In this document: in pieces, positions 14,380-21,812 of the stretch | Position numbering within the stretch: position 1 is the first letter of the stretch | Layout: each line of letters opens with the position of its first letter | Assembly: GCA_034429475.1 (NCBI GenBank) | Contig: DAOUGD010000109.1 | Location: 1 to 21,812 of the forward strand | Length of the DNA stretch: 21,812 bases | From: JAKQHY01 sp034429475 | GTDB lineage: Bacteria; Chloroflexota; Anaerolineae; B4-G1; SLSP01 | Direction of reading: 5' to 3' | Notes under the pieces: generated by a model | The model's input: the letters and a program-made list of their open reading frames with translations, nothing else | Told to the model about the DNA's origin: nothing | The model's database searches: none | Program-made: the position numbers and the translations under genes

Positions 14380-15765
14380 CTAAGGTTGGTTGCCACTGAA
14401 CGTGATCGGAATGAAGGTGCGGAATTGCAGCACTTCCAACCGATACATACGATTCATATAATCCCCATCCCAACCGCCGACCACGTAGAGCGCGCTGTTC
14501 CAGGTCGCCAATCCCAAATTGCGCCACTCCCCAACAATGGGCGTCTCGAAGGCCGTCCAGCGGTCGTGGGCAGAATCGTAACGCTCGCTGAAGCCCAGAT
14601 AAGTATCCCACCCGCCGCCGACCGCCTGTAGGCGATTGCCCAGCGTCACCAATCCTAATCCACTGCGCGGTTGCAACATGGGGGCGCAACTTTGCCAGCG
14701 TCGTTCCGTGGGGAGGTAGACCTCGCAGGTGTTCAACTCCTTTTTGCCGTCGTATCCTCCCACGTAAAAGACTCGGTCAGAAAGCACCGCCGCCGCCCCA
14801 AAAGCGCGCGCCGTCGCCGGCGTTGGCAATTCCTCCCACTTATCAAGGGTGAAATCGTAAGCGTAGGCCACGGCGCGATAGACATTGCCGGTCGCCAGGC
14901 CGCCGAAAAGATAGATACGATTTCCGGCGTTGGTCAGCGCGTAAGCGCACAGCGGCTCCGGCAGAGGCGCGACCGAGTCCCAGGCATCTTGGTCAATGTC
15001 ATAGCGATGTACGTCAATCACAGGCCGCCAGTTAGCGTCGCAGCCGCCAGGCGCAAACAGGACGTCGCCCAGCACCACCACGCTAAAATTCGCCAGCGCT
15101 GCCGGGCGCGGGGCGGCGGCAGCCCAGCCGCCCGAACCGATGTCGTAAACGTCGAGCTGGTCCGTCGGGCCGGCCTCGGTCATTCCCCCGACGGTGTAGA
15201 TGCGCCCTTGCGCAGCCGCCACACCCAGTCCGGCCCGGCGCACCGGCAGGGGGGATAGCTCTTCCCAGCCATCTTCACCGGCCGGCGGCAGGTTGTTCGC
15301 TATCGACTGCGTCGGGCTGAAGATAGTCTCCGGGCCGGAAATGGCCGCCTGGCCTGGCATGCGGGCCGGCAGCAGCAGCACGCCGACCGCCAGCAGCGTC
15401 CCGACCGCCAGCGCCAACCAGCGCTGCCCCGGCCAGGCCGGCGGAGCGGGCGGCGGCGGAGCGGGCGGCAGTACAACGACGGCGGCGTCCACACTTGTCT
15501 CGACCGGTTCGGGGATGGCGACGCCCTCCGCAGGTTCTGTCGGCACGCCCGGAACGGCGATCCAGCCCTCTTGCATGGCGCGCACCGTCAGGTCGGTGCG
15601 CGAAACGGCTCCCGTCTTGGTGAAAATGTTGCGCAGGTGAACTTTGACGGTATTGGGGCTGAGGTAGGTGCGCGCTGCGATTTCCCGGTTGGTCAGTCCT
15701 TCGGCCACCAACGCGATGATTTCTAATTCGCGCTCACTCAGCGGTTCGCCGTACTCAACTGGCAT
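14380..15765 (-). CDS. LuxR-type HTH / transmembrane / kelch-repeat protein
   Basis: 461 residues in an unusual fusion. Residues 7-65 form a LuxR/GerE helix-turn-helix (LSERELEIIALVAEGLTNREIA and LSPNTVKVHLRNIFTKTG). A Pro/Ala-rich linker (about 72-113) leads to one membrane segment (114-134). The rest is six kelch-like repeats, each with a paired glycine: TVGG, APGG, LFGG, YVGG, AVGG, VVGG. This is consistent with a six-bladed beta-propeller outside the cell. Topology implies cytoplasmic DNA binding linked to an external sensing or binding domain, similar in logic to ToxR/CadC regulators. There is no receiver or PAS domain. The start has GGAGGAA upstream and overlaps the stop of the deoxynucleoside kinase gene by 11 bases, so it is last in the ftsY operon. 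The target genes and ligand are unknown. Confidence 0.85.
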   Translation of the reverse strand: MPVEYGEPLSERELEIIALVAEGLTNREIAARTYLSPNTVKVHLRNIFTKTGAVSRTDLTVRAMQEGWIAVPGVPTEPAEGVAIPEPVETSVDAAVVVLPPAPPPPAPPAWPGQRWLALAVGTLLAVGVLLLPARMPGQAAISGPETIFSPTQSIANNLPPAGEDGWEELSPLPVRRAGLGVAAAQGRIYTVGGMTEAGPTDQLDVYDIGSGGWAAAAPRPAALANFSVVVLGDVLFAPGGCDANWRPVIDVHRYDIDQDAWDSVAPLPEPLCAYALTNAGNRIYLFGGLATGNVYRAVAYAYDFTLDKWEELPTPATARAFGAAAVLSDRVFYVGGYDGKKELNTCEVYLPTERRWQSCAPMLQPRSGLGLVTLGNRLQAVGGGWDTYLGFSERYDSAHDRWTAFETPIVGEWRNLGLATWNSALYVVGGWDGDYMNRMYRLEVLQFRTFIPITFSGNQP

Positions 15766-16417
15766 GAAGTTCCTCCGCCCTGGGGAATTCCACCACCTCT
15801 TTACCGGCCAGTTTGTCCAACACCCGCTCCGCCACGATGTCCAGGTGGCCGGGGTAGCGTACGAAATCCAGGTCGTCGCCCGGTACTGTCAGCACCGGGC
15901 ACTGATCGAAGGCGGACAGCCATTCCGTGTAAAATTGTTCCAACAGTGCCAGGTAGTCGGCGGAGATGCTGTTTTCGATGGCGCGCCCGCGTCTTTGAAT
16001 GTGAGACAACAAGGTTGGCACGCTGGCGCGAATGTAGATGAGCAAGTCCGGACGCGGCAAAGTATCCACCACCAATTGATAGACGCGCTGGTAGGCCCGG
16101 TAATCCCGCTCCGTCATATTGCCAAGCGTGTATAGCGCCCGCGCGAAGATGTGTGCATCTTCATAAATACTGCGATCGATCACCGCCGAATGGGGCAGGG
16201 CCATCAAAGCGCGATGTTGTTCGGCGCGGTGCCCCAGGAAGAAGACTTGCAGGTGGAAACTCCACTGGCGCATATCGGCGTAGAAGTCGGGCAGATACGG
16301 GTTGTCGTCCACCGATTCATACGCGACCTGCCAGTTCAACCGCTGCGCCAACCGCTCGGCCAGCGACGTTTTCCCTGCTCCAATATTTCCGGCGACTAAG
16401 ACCAGATGTTTGCTCAA
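15755..16417 (-). CDS. Deoxynucleoside kinase family protein
   Basis: 220 residues. It phosphorylates deoxynucleosides for DNA-precursor salvage, using ATP. The P-loop is GNIGAGKT (10-17); E34 and W52 occupy the substrate-pocket positions. The DRS motif is at 81-83, followed by E86 (DRSIYEDAHIFA). An arginine-rich lid region (QRRGRAIE) follows. I start at TTG 16417: homology begins there and AAAGGAGTG lies 7 bases upstream. The longer in-frame ATG at 16486 would read through the repeat and upstream gene end. Substrate (dA/dG or dC/dT) cannot be resolved. It overlaps the downstream LuxR/kelch gene by 11 bases; tilS upstream is separated by a heptamer array. Confidence 0.88.
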   Translation of the reverse strand: MSKHLVLVAGNIGAGKTSLAERLAQRLNWQVAYESVDDNPYLPDFYADMRQWSFHLQVFFLGHRAEQHRALMALPHSAVIDRSIYEDAHIFARALYTLGNMTERDYRAYQRVYQLVVDTLPRPDLLIYIRASVPTLLSHIQRRGRAIENSISADYLALLEQFYTEWLSAFDQCPVLTVPGDDLDFVRYPGHLDIVAERVLDKLAGKEVVEFPRAEELHAS

Positions 16418-16440
16418 AGAATCACTCCTTTGTGGAAAAG

Positions 16441-16508
16441 GGTAATGAGTAACGGGAAATGAGTCATGGGGACAACCCCGCATCACGCATTACTTATTTC
16501 TCATTTCT
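16441..16508. repeat. Inverted heptamer arrays between tilS and the kinase gene
   Basis: Four period-7 units (GGTAATG, AGTAACG, GGAAATG, AGTCATG; 16441-16468) face four others (CATCACG, CATTACT, TATTTCT, CATTTCT; 16481-16508). A GGGG-ACAA-CCCC hairpin sits in the middle. The last four codons of tilS and its stop lie within the right-hand array. Confidence 0.88.
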
Positions 16509-17981
16509 GCCGATAGGCTTTAGGCCCTGGAAACGCAGGGCGACGACGCCCACAGTCTCCGGTCGCACCAGGGCCGTTTCGGCAAGGCGCAGTCCTGCCA
16601 CCCACAGAATACGACCACCGGCTTCCACCAGGGGCAAATGGTCGCGCCAGGGGTGGGGGACTTTAAGATTGATGAGGAAGTCGCTCAAGCGCACCTCGGC
16701 GCCGCCCAGTCCCTGGGGACAGAAACGATCCCCGGCCTGGCGCGTGCGGAGGCAGGGCGCGTCTGCCAAAACGGCGGCGTCCATCCAGGCGTTGAACGGG
16801 TGGCGATTTGCCGCAATCGTCGCCAGGTCCCAATGGGCCGCCGGTTGGGTCTGAAGCGTCCAGCCATTGGGCAATTCCAGTGTGCCGGGGATGGGGAGTG
16901 GCATGGAGGTCTTGGGCGGCAGCCAGGGTTGTTCCGCCGGCAAATTCAAGGCGCGTTGATCGGCGATGGTGAGGGTGGTGTACCCCACCGTCAGGCGCAG
17001 GCCGTGCGGCAGGGTGGCCTCGGCGCCGGTGACGCCGTTGAGCGCCACGTGGACGGCGTCTTCGACGTGGACGAAATCCACGTCGCGGAGCGTGCGGCGC
17101 AAGGTGCCAGCGGCGCAACGAATGAGCGCGCGTTGGAGCGCCAGCGGTTGGGCGCGCCAGTTGTGCAGGTCAAAGACCAGCGCGTCGTCGTGCGCTTCGA
17201 GCAGCAGCGCATCCCAGGCCACGCTGACAAATTCCTGCAACAGCTCATAATCGGCGCGCACGACTTCCGCCAGGTATTGCAGGCGTTGCGCGATGCGCGG
17301 GTTGATGTCGGCCAGATAGGGCAGGACTTCGTGGCGTAGCCGGTTGCGAAACAGGGTTGTGTCCAGATTGGAAAGGTCGAAACGGGTTTCCAGTGCGTGT
17401 TCCTGGCAGTAGTCTGCAATCGCGGCGCGCGGCGTCGCCAGGAGCGGGCGGATCAAGACCAGCTCCGGTGCAAAATCCGTGGGCGTCGTCAGCAGGCGAT
17501 AGTCGCGCAGACGGGTGAGCGGCGTCATCCCGCGCAGGCCGGCCGGGCCGGCGCCGCGCAGCAGGTGCATCAACACGGTTTCGGCCTGATCGTCGGCGTT
17601 GTGTCCCACGGCGATCTTGTGCGCGGCCACGTGTTGCGCTAGCTGCCCCAGGAAAGCGTACCGCACGCGGCGCGCGGCTTCTTCCAGGGGTAATTTTTCT
17701 CGCCGGGCCACCGCCGGGACGTCGGCGCGTTCGATGGTGCAGGGCAATCCCCACTTGGCGGCCAATGCGGCGACGAAGTTCGCATCCGCATCGGCGTCGG
17801 CCCCGCGCATCCCGTGGTGGAGGTGCGCGACGTGCAGCTTCAGGTGCAGCGGGAGGGTCTTCAGGACGTGCAGCAGCATGACCGAATCCGGCCCGCCGGA
17901 CACCCCCACGACGATGCACTCATCCGCTTCCAGGAGGCGGTGCTGCCGGCTATAGTCTTGCACGTCGCGCAAAAGTGACAT
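16494..17981 (-). CDS. tilS: tRNA(Ile)-lysidine synthetase TilS
   Basis: 495 residues. TilS uses ATP to attach lysine to C34 of the tRNA-Ile with CAU anticodon, making it read AUA; it is essential in most bacteria. The PP-loop signature is SGGPDS (28-33) in VVGVSGGPDSVMLLH. HHGMRGADADADANFV and AVGHNADDQAETVLMHLLRGAG are the usual N-type ATPase blocks. The C-terminal TilS_C domain ends in a GDRF-containing stretch (RQAGDRFCPQGLGG). The start ATG 17981 is 8 bases after the prfB stop, so the genes are coupled. A longer in-frame extension overlaps prfB and is rejected. Its final residues R-N-E-K and stop are encoded by heptamer repeat. Confidence 0.95.
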   Translation of the reverse strand: MSLLRDVQDYSRQHRLLEADECIVVGVSGGPDSVMLLHVLKTLPLHLKLHVAHLHHGMRGADADADANFVAALAAKWGLPCTIERADVPAVARREKLPLEEAARRVRYAFLGQLAQHVAAHKIAVGHNADDQAETVLMHLLRGAGPAGLRGMTPLTRLRDYRLLTTPTDFAPELVLIRPLLATPRAAIADYCQEHALETRFDLSNLDTTLFRNRLRHEVLPYLADINPRIAQRLQYLAEVVRADYELLQEFVSVAWDALLLEAHDDALVFDLHNWRAQPLALQRALIRCAAGTLRRTLRDVDFVHVEDAVHVALNGVTGAEATLPHGLRLTVGYTTLTIADQRALNLPAEQPWLPPKTSMPLPIPGTLELPNGWTLQTQPAAHWDLATIAANRHPFNAWMDAAVLADAPCLRTRQAGDRFCPQGLGGAEVRLSDFLINLKVPHPWRDHLPLVEAGGRILWVAGLRLAETALVRPETVGVVALRFQGLKPIGRNEK

Positions 17982-17989
17982 GGTTTGTC

Positions 17990-19079
17990 TCAGTCCGTAC
18001 TCATTGCGTAATGCAGATACGCTTCCATAAATGCGTCCAGATCGCCATCCAACACGGCCGCCGTGTTGCCGGTTTCGTAGTCCGTGCGGTGATCCTTCAC
18101 CATCTGGTAAGGGTGCAGCACATAGGAACGAATTTGATTGCCCCACTCGGCGTCCACGTGCGCGCCCTTCAGTTGGCTGAGCTGCTGGCGACGTTTCTCT
18201 TCCTCCAATTGGAGCAGGCGCGATTTGAGGATGCGCAGCGCCGTCTCGCGGTTCTGGGTCTGAGAGCGTTCGTTTTGACAGGAGACGACGATGCCGGTCG
18301 GTTTGTGGGTGATGCGCACGGCGGTCTCGTTCTTCTGCACGTGCTGTCCCCCGGCGGAGGAGGCGCGGAAGTTGTCAATGCTCAGGTCGTCCGGGTTGAT
18401 TTCCACCTGCACTTCATCCCCCAAATCCGGCCACACTTCCACCAGGACGAAGGACGTGTGCCGACGATGGGCCGCGTCAAATGGGGAAAGCCGCACCAGA
18501 CGGTGGACGCCGCGCTCGGATTTCAAGTAGCCATAGGCATAGCGGCCTTTGATCCCGACGGTGACGCTTTTGATGCCCGCGCTTTCGCCGGGCATGGAGT
18601 CGAAAATTTCCGTCTTGAAGCCCCGCCGCTCCGTCCAGCGCAAGAACATGCGCAGCAGCATCGCGCCCCAGTCCTGCGAGTCGGTGCCGCCGGCACCGGC
18701 ATGGATGGCGAGAATAGCATCGCTGTTGTCATGCGGGCCGCCGAGGAGCAGGTGGAACTCGGCCTGGGCCAGTTCTTTTTCCAGCCGGGCGGCTTCGGCT
18801 TCCAGTTCTGCCTCCATACCGGAGTCTTCTAGGGCCTCCAGTTCTTGCGTATCCTGGATTTCCTGGCGTAAGTGGCGCCAATATTCAATTTCTTCCTGAA
18901 GGGCCGATAGGCGTTGTAACATTTCCCGCGCCTGATCCGGGCGATCCCACAGATCGGGGGCGGCGGCGCGCTGTTCCAGCACGTTCAGTTCGTTAATTTT
19001 TTCAGATAAGTCAAAGACGCCCCCACGTGGCGGCCACGCGGGCCGCCAGATTTTCGAGGCGATTCGATAGGTCACTCAT
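17990..19079 (-). CDS. prfB: Peptide chain release factor 2 with programmed +1 frameshift
   Basis: RF2 recognises UGA and UAA and triggers release of the finished protein. The real start is ATG 19079, in a different frame from the main body: 22 codons (M-S-D-L-S-N-R-L ...) end at an in-frame TGA (19013-19011). At CTT-TGA-C one base is skipped and reading continues from GAC at 19012 to TAA/TGA at 17990, giving 362 residues. An internal GGGGG sits one codon upstream of CTT, as in the classical site. The rest is canonical: the SPF stop-recognition tripeptide in RLSPFDAAHRRHTSF and the GGQ catalytic motif in SSAGGQHVQKN. AGGAG lies 8 bases before ATG. It follows ftsY by 13 bases. RF2 thereby limits its own level. 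Confidence 0.95.
19010..19024 (-). promoter_or_regulatory. Programmed +1 frameshift site of prfB
   Basis: On the minus strand: GGGGG (19024-19020), CGT (19019-19017), CTT (19016-19014), TGA (19013-19011), C (19010). The order and spacing equal the classic RF2 autoregulatory site: internal Shine-Dalgarno, slippery CTT, UGA followed by C. Confidence 0.93.
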
Positions 19080-19092
19080 ACCATTCTCCTGA

Positions 19093-19998
19093 TCAGATAG
19101 TTTGTTTTTCCAGCAAGCCTTTGACAAAAGCTTCGCGGTCGAAAGGGGCCATGTCCTCTATTTTTTCACCGGTGCCGACATAGCGCACCGGTAAGCCCAG
19201 TTGATGACCGATAGACAACACCATACCGCCACGCGCGCTGCTGTCGAGCTTGGCAAGGACGATGCCGCTGACTTTGACGGCCTTGAGAAATTCCTGTGCC
19301 TGGATCAACCCGTTCTGCCCGGTATTGGCGTCCAACACCAGGAAAGTTTCGTGCGGCGCCCAGGCTACCCGGCGGGCGATGATCCGCTGAATTTTCTCCA
19401 TTTCGGCCATCAGGTTGTGTTGGGTGTGCAAGCGGCCCGCTGTATCCACGATGAGCAGGTCGGCTTTGCGCGATTGGGCATATTCGATGGCGTCATACGC
19501 CACGGCGCTGGGATCGCCGCCTTCCGGCCCGTCAATGACGGGGACGCCGGCGCGCTCCCCCCACACCTTGAGTTGATCCATGGCTGCCGCGCGGAAGGTG
19601 TCGGCGGCGGCCAGCACCACTTTGCGGCCCTCGCGTTGGAAATGAGCCGCCAATTTGCCGATGCTGGTGGTTTTCCCTGAACCGTTTACCCCTACAATCA
19701 GAATCACGGCCAGGGGCCATTTCAGGTTAAGGGGAGGCGCTTCCGGCAAAAGGCTTAGGATTTCCTCGTAGATGATCCGGTTGAGGTCGCTGCTGCGATA
19801 GATGCCCTCATCTTTGATGCGCGCGCGCAGCTTCCCAATCAACGCGGTGGTCGTTTCGACGCCCACATCCCCCTGGATCAACAGGGCTTCTAGTTCGTCC
19901 CAAGTATCTTCATTAATATCCCCTGCGCCGAACAAATTCGCAATCTGGCTAAAAACGGCGTTCCGGGTTTTCCGTAAACTTTCAAAAATACTCTTCAT
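19093..19998 (-). CDS. ftsY: Signal recognition particle receptor FtsY
   Basis: 301 residues, a short FtsY with only the NG domain. It docks ribosome-SRP complexes at the membrane by paired GTP hydrolysis with Ffh. An N-terminal amphipathic helix (MKSIFESLRKTRNAVFSQI) can bind the membrane in place of the missing acidic A domain. The G domain shows the P-loop GVNGSGKT (103-110), DTFRAAAMDQL (133-143), DTAGRLHT (185-192), the AKLDSSARGG motif and GTGEKIEDMAPF. GGAGG lies 11 bases before ATG, a rather long gap. It is first in the ftsY-prfB-tilS-kinase-kelch operon with a good promoter upstream. Confidence 0.97.
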   Translation of the reverse strand: MKSIFESLRKTRNAVFSQIANLFGAGDINEDTWDELEALLIQGDVGVETTTALIGKLRARIKDEGIYRSSDLNRIIYEEILSLLPEAPPLNLKWPLAVILIVGVNGSGKTTSIGKLAAHFQREGRKVVLAAADTFRAAAMDQLKVWGERAGVPVIDGPEGGDPSAVAYDAIEYAQSRKADLLIVDTAGRLHTQHNLMAEMEKIQRIIARRVAWAPHETFLVLDANTGQNGLIQAQEFLKAVKVSGIVLAKLDSSARGGMVLSIGHQLGLPVRYVGTGEKIEDMAPFDREAFVKGLLEKQTI

Positions 19999-20021
19999 AT
20001 TGTCTTCATCCTCCGCCCTGG

Positions 20022-20049
20022 ATTATATCCTGTGGTAGGGGCGCGTCAA
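20022..20049 (-). promoter_or_regulatory. Promoter of the ftsY operon
   Basis: On the minus strand TTGACG (20049-20044), 16-base spacer, perfect TATAAT (20027-20022). Transcription would begin near 20015, leaving about 17 bases of leader that just contains the GGAGG site. Confidence 0.82.
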
Positions 20050-20137
20050 GATTCCATTCCTAATTCGGGTTTGATTCTGGCTAATACGCCCAAATCAAGT
20101 ATAATTTACTTTAGAAGGCGAAAAGATCGAGGTGCAA

Positions 20138-20166
20138 TTGACATACCTCATAGGCCATGTTAAACT
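20138..20166 (+). promoter_or_regulatory. Promoter of the pilus (cpaB-like) genes
   Basis: Perfect TTGACA at 20138-20143, 17-base spacer, and TAAACT (four of six -10 positions) at 20161-20166. It would start transcription near 20172. A separate TATAAT at 20100-20105 without a good -35 is a weaker alternative. Confidence 0.6.
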
Positions 20167-20174
20167 TGTTGTAT

Positions 20175-20198
20175 CTATCATGCACAAGCGCGTGATAG
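20175..20198 (+). other. Leader hairpin ahead of the cpaB-like gene
   Basis: CTATCATGC (20175-20183) pairs with GCGTGATAG (20190-20198), 9 bp including one G-U, with a 6-base loop. It lies at the start of the predicted transcript and is followed by CTTTTAA. It could stabilise the message or pause RNA polymerase; nothing identifies it as a riboswitch. Confidence 0.45.
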
Positions 20199-20244
20199 CT
20201 TTTAACCCTAATCCCGGTACAACACAACGTTAAGGAGGTCTTGG

Positions 20245-21357
20245 ATGGGCGGCAATCGAACCTTGCTTATTGTCCTGTTGGTGGTAATCCTGTTAGCTGC
20301 CATTGGTGGTGGTGGGTATTATTACATGAGGATGCAGAAAAAGCCGGCGGAGGTTACACCAGAGGCTACGGTGGAAGTCTTATACACGGATATTGTGGTG
20401 GCGGTTCAGGAAATTCCACGTGGAATGCAGATCAGCGTAGAGGACAATGCGATTGAGCTGCGGCCATGGCCGAATGAATACCTCCCGATTGAATATTTCA
20501 CCGATCTGGCCGAGATTGACGGTAAGTATGCGCGCATGGATATCCCCCGTGGCAGTCCTGTTTTTCCCAGCATGATCACGCGGCCAGGGGGGATGGCGAT
20601 GGCGGCGGAAGGTTCGGCAGCCTCCTTCTTCAGCCCGGCAGACCGGGTAGCCTACGCCCTGCCGATGGATTTTCAAGGAGGAGTGGCCTGGGCCATCAAA
20701 CCGGGGGATCATGTGGATGTGGTTGCAGCCCTGGAGTTAGCCTCGGTAGACCCGGAATTCCAAGCAACTGTGCCGAATAGTTTTATTTCTGTGCCGGACC
20801 CCAACGCTGAGAAGACCACGTCAATTTCCGGTATCTACGGACGGTTCGAGATGTTGCCGAACGGCGAAGCCGCAATTGTGTATCCATCCACCCCGTTGCT
20901 GAACAATCTGGTGGTGCAGCTTACCGTACAGGATGCGATTGTCTGGCACGTTGGTATATGGGAAGATGAGGATCAATTGCAAATTGCAGCCGCGTCTACC
21001 CCAGTGGCGCCGGCGGCTGGCGACGGCGGCGCGCCTCTCATCGGCGGCTCTGCCGCACAACCTACGCCCGTTCCACAACTCTCCGAGGCTAAGGACGCAG
21101 AGCCGGTGACGTTGTTGATGAAGCGCGAAGATGTGCTGGTTCTGAAATACTTGTACGAGATGGGCGCCGATCTGGATCTGGTTTTGCGTCCGGCCGGGTA
21201 TACCGATTTGGTGTTGCAGCCTCAACCGGTGTGGATTCGCTACATTCTGGATAAATACCAGTTGCCCGCGGCTCCTTCCGATCTCCCGGTGGCACCATCT
21301 GCTATTCGCTCTCCCGTGGAAGTAACCGTCGAACCAGCAGCGACGCCGCAGGAGTAG
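20245..21357 (+). CDS. CpaB/RcpC-like Flp pilus assembly protein
   Basis: 370 residues. An N-terminal membrane segment (about 7-27) is followed by a SAF domain (about 44-115, VVAVQEIPRGMQISVEDNAIEL, then ARMDIPRGSPVFPSMI). This is the arrangement of CpaB/RcpC, a periplasmic or outer component of type IVc (Tad/Flp) pilus machines. Residues 140-230 fit the RcpC/CpaB middle domain (GVAWAIKPGDHVDVVAAL). The C-terminal third is Ala/Pro-rich and low in motifs. A strong AAGGAGGT sets the start. The next gene, 12 bases on, begins with a receiver domain, as in some Tad loci where a receiver is fused to the CpaE-type ATPase. The other Tad genes would lie beyond the window. Confidence 0.85.
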   Translation: MGGNRTLLIVLLVVILLAAIGGGGYYYMRMQKKPAEVTPEATVEVLYTDIVVAVQEIPRGMQISVEDNAIELRPWPNEYLPIEYFTDLAEIDGKYARMDIPRGSPVFPSMITRPGGMAMAAEGSAASFFSPADRVAYALPMDFQGGVAWAIKPGDHVDVVAALELASVDPEFQATVPNSFISVPDPNAEKTTSISGIYGRFEMLPNGEAAIVYPSTPLLNNLVVQLTVQDAIVWHVGIWEDEDQLQIAAASTPVAPAAGDGGAPLIGGSAAQPTPVPQLSEAKDAEPVTLLMKREDVLVLKYLYEMGADLDLVLRPAGYTDLVLQPQPVWIRYILDKYQLPAAPSDLPVAPSAIRSPVEVTVEPAATPQE

Positions 21358-21369
21358 ATGAGGTAAGCA

Positions 21370-21812
21370 ATGGCCGATAAAATTCGGGTCATGATTGTGG
21401 ATGATATTGCTGAAACGCGGGAGCAATTGCGTAAGCTCCTGTCGTTCGACCCTGACGTGGAAGTTGTTGCGATGGCGGCCAGTGGCGAGGAAGCCGTCCA
21501 GGTTGTTTCTCAGGCGCGTCCCGACGTGGTACTGATGGACGTCAACCTGCCGGGGATGGATGGGATTGCGGCGACCGGCAAGGTGGTGGAAGCCATCCCC
21601 ACCGCGCAAGTCATTATGTTGTCGGTGCAGGGCGAGACTGATTATATGCGCCGCGCGATGATGGCCGGCGCCCGCGACTATCTCACCAAACCGCCCAGCG
21701 CCGACGATCTGTTGGATGCTATTCATCGCGCTTTCAAGCTGCGGCAGAAAATGGGAACCGGACCCTTGAGTCCGGCCACGGCGGCGGCGGCCGCCCCCCC
21801 CGCCCCCCCGCC
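21370..21812 (+). CDS. Receiver-domain protein, probable CpaE-like pilus ATPase (3' truncated)
   Basis: The frame is open to the window edge, with 147 residues visible. Residues 5-120 are a CheY-type receiver: acidic pair D11-D12, phospho-acceptor D57 in VVLMDVNLPGMDG, S85 (MLSVQ) and K107 (DYLTKPPS). An Ala- then Pro-rich linker follows, encoded by C-runs of 8 and 7 bases at the very end. After CpaB, the expected partner is a MinD-like CpaE ATPase, whose receiver-like N-terminus localises the pilus machine. That ATPase part is not visible, so a stand-alone response regulator remains possible. ATG 21370 has GAGG upstream and sits 12 bases after the previous stop. Confidence 0.85.
   Translation, partial: MADKIRVMIVDDIAETREQLRKLLSFDPDVEVVAMAASGEEAVQVVSQARPDVVLMDVNLPGMDGIAATGKVVEAIPTAQVIMLSVQGETDYMRRAMMAGARDYLTKPPSADDLLDAIHRAFKLRQKMGTGPLSPATAAAAAPPAPP

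Noticed and set aside
16418..16486. 23-residue N-terminal extension of the deoxynucleoside kinase
   Set aside because: The extra residues are translated repeat and tilS 3' sequence. The TTG at 16417 has a proper ribosome site and family homology begins there.
18990..19075. RF2 start at GTG 19075 in the main frame
   Set aside because: It ignores the upstream AGGAG and ATG 19079 in frame zero and gives an N-terminus unlike RF2. The CTT-TGA-C frameshift site explains the frame change.
20100..20245. Riboswitch in the cpaB leader
   Set aside because: Only one short hairpin is visible, with no known conserved aptamer core, and pilus genes are not typical riboswitch targets.

Overview
This GC-rich window carries 18 protein genes (two cut by or beginning before the window edges), one tRNA and an unusual set of intergenic tandem repeats. 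The gene content suggests Chloroflexota (Anaerolineae-like). The hints are a Tad-type pilus locus whose next gene starts with a receiver domain, a DUF4160/DUF2442 pair, L,D-transpeptidase and LysM envelope proteins, no LPS genes, and repeat-filled intergenic gaps. This placement is inferred from gene style, not from a marker comparison.

Layout. 1-4395 (+): the end of an unknown gene, then an EcfT-type transporter subunit, a membrane-anchored protein with two CxxCH haem motifs and two SUOX-like domains, an alkaline-phosphatase-superfamily lipoprotein, and two small SUOX-fold lipoproteins. This looks like one extracytoplasmic uptake or redox module. 4396-4641: repeat, two hairpins and tRNA-Phe(GAA) on the minus strand with its own promoter. 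4642-8123 (-): a YoaR/LysM/L,D-transpeptidase cell-wall enzyme and a large glycoside-hydrolase-like protein. 8317-14372 (+): M24 peptidase, LpxL-like acyltransferase, tsaD, a DUF4160/DUF2442 pair and glgX. 14380-19998 (-): a five-gene operon read from a clear promoter, ftsY - prfB - tilS - deoxynucleoside kinase - LuxR/kelch membrane regulator. 20245-21812 (+): a CpaB-like pilus protein and a receiver-domain gene running off the end.

Two things stand out. First, nearly every longer gap is built from short tandem words of 7, 9 or 10 bases. These often form an inverted repeat and mostly start at, or just inside, the 3' end of a gene. The word differs between loci, but the period and layout recur. 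Second, the EcfT / CxxCH / phosphatase / SUOX-lipoprotein operon is a gene combination I cannot match to a described system. Also clear is an RF2 gene with an intact programmed +1 frameshift, so its true start lies in another frame from the main body of the gene.
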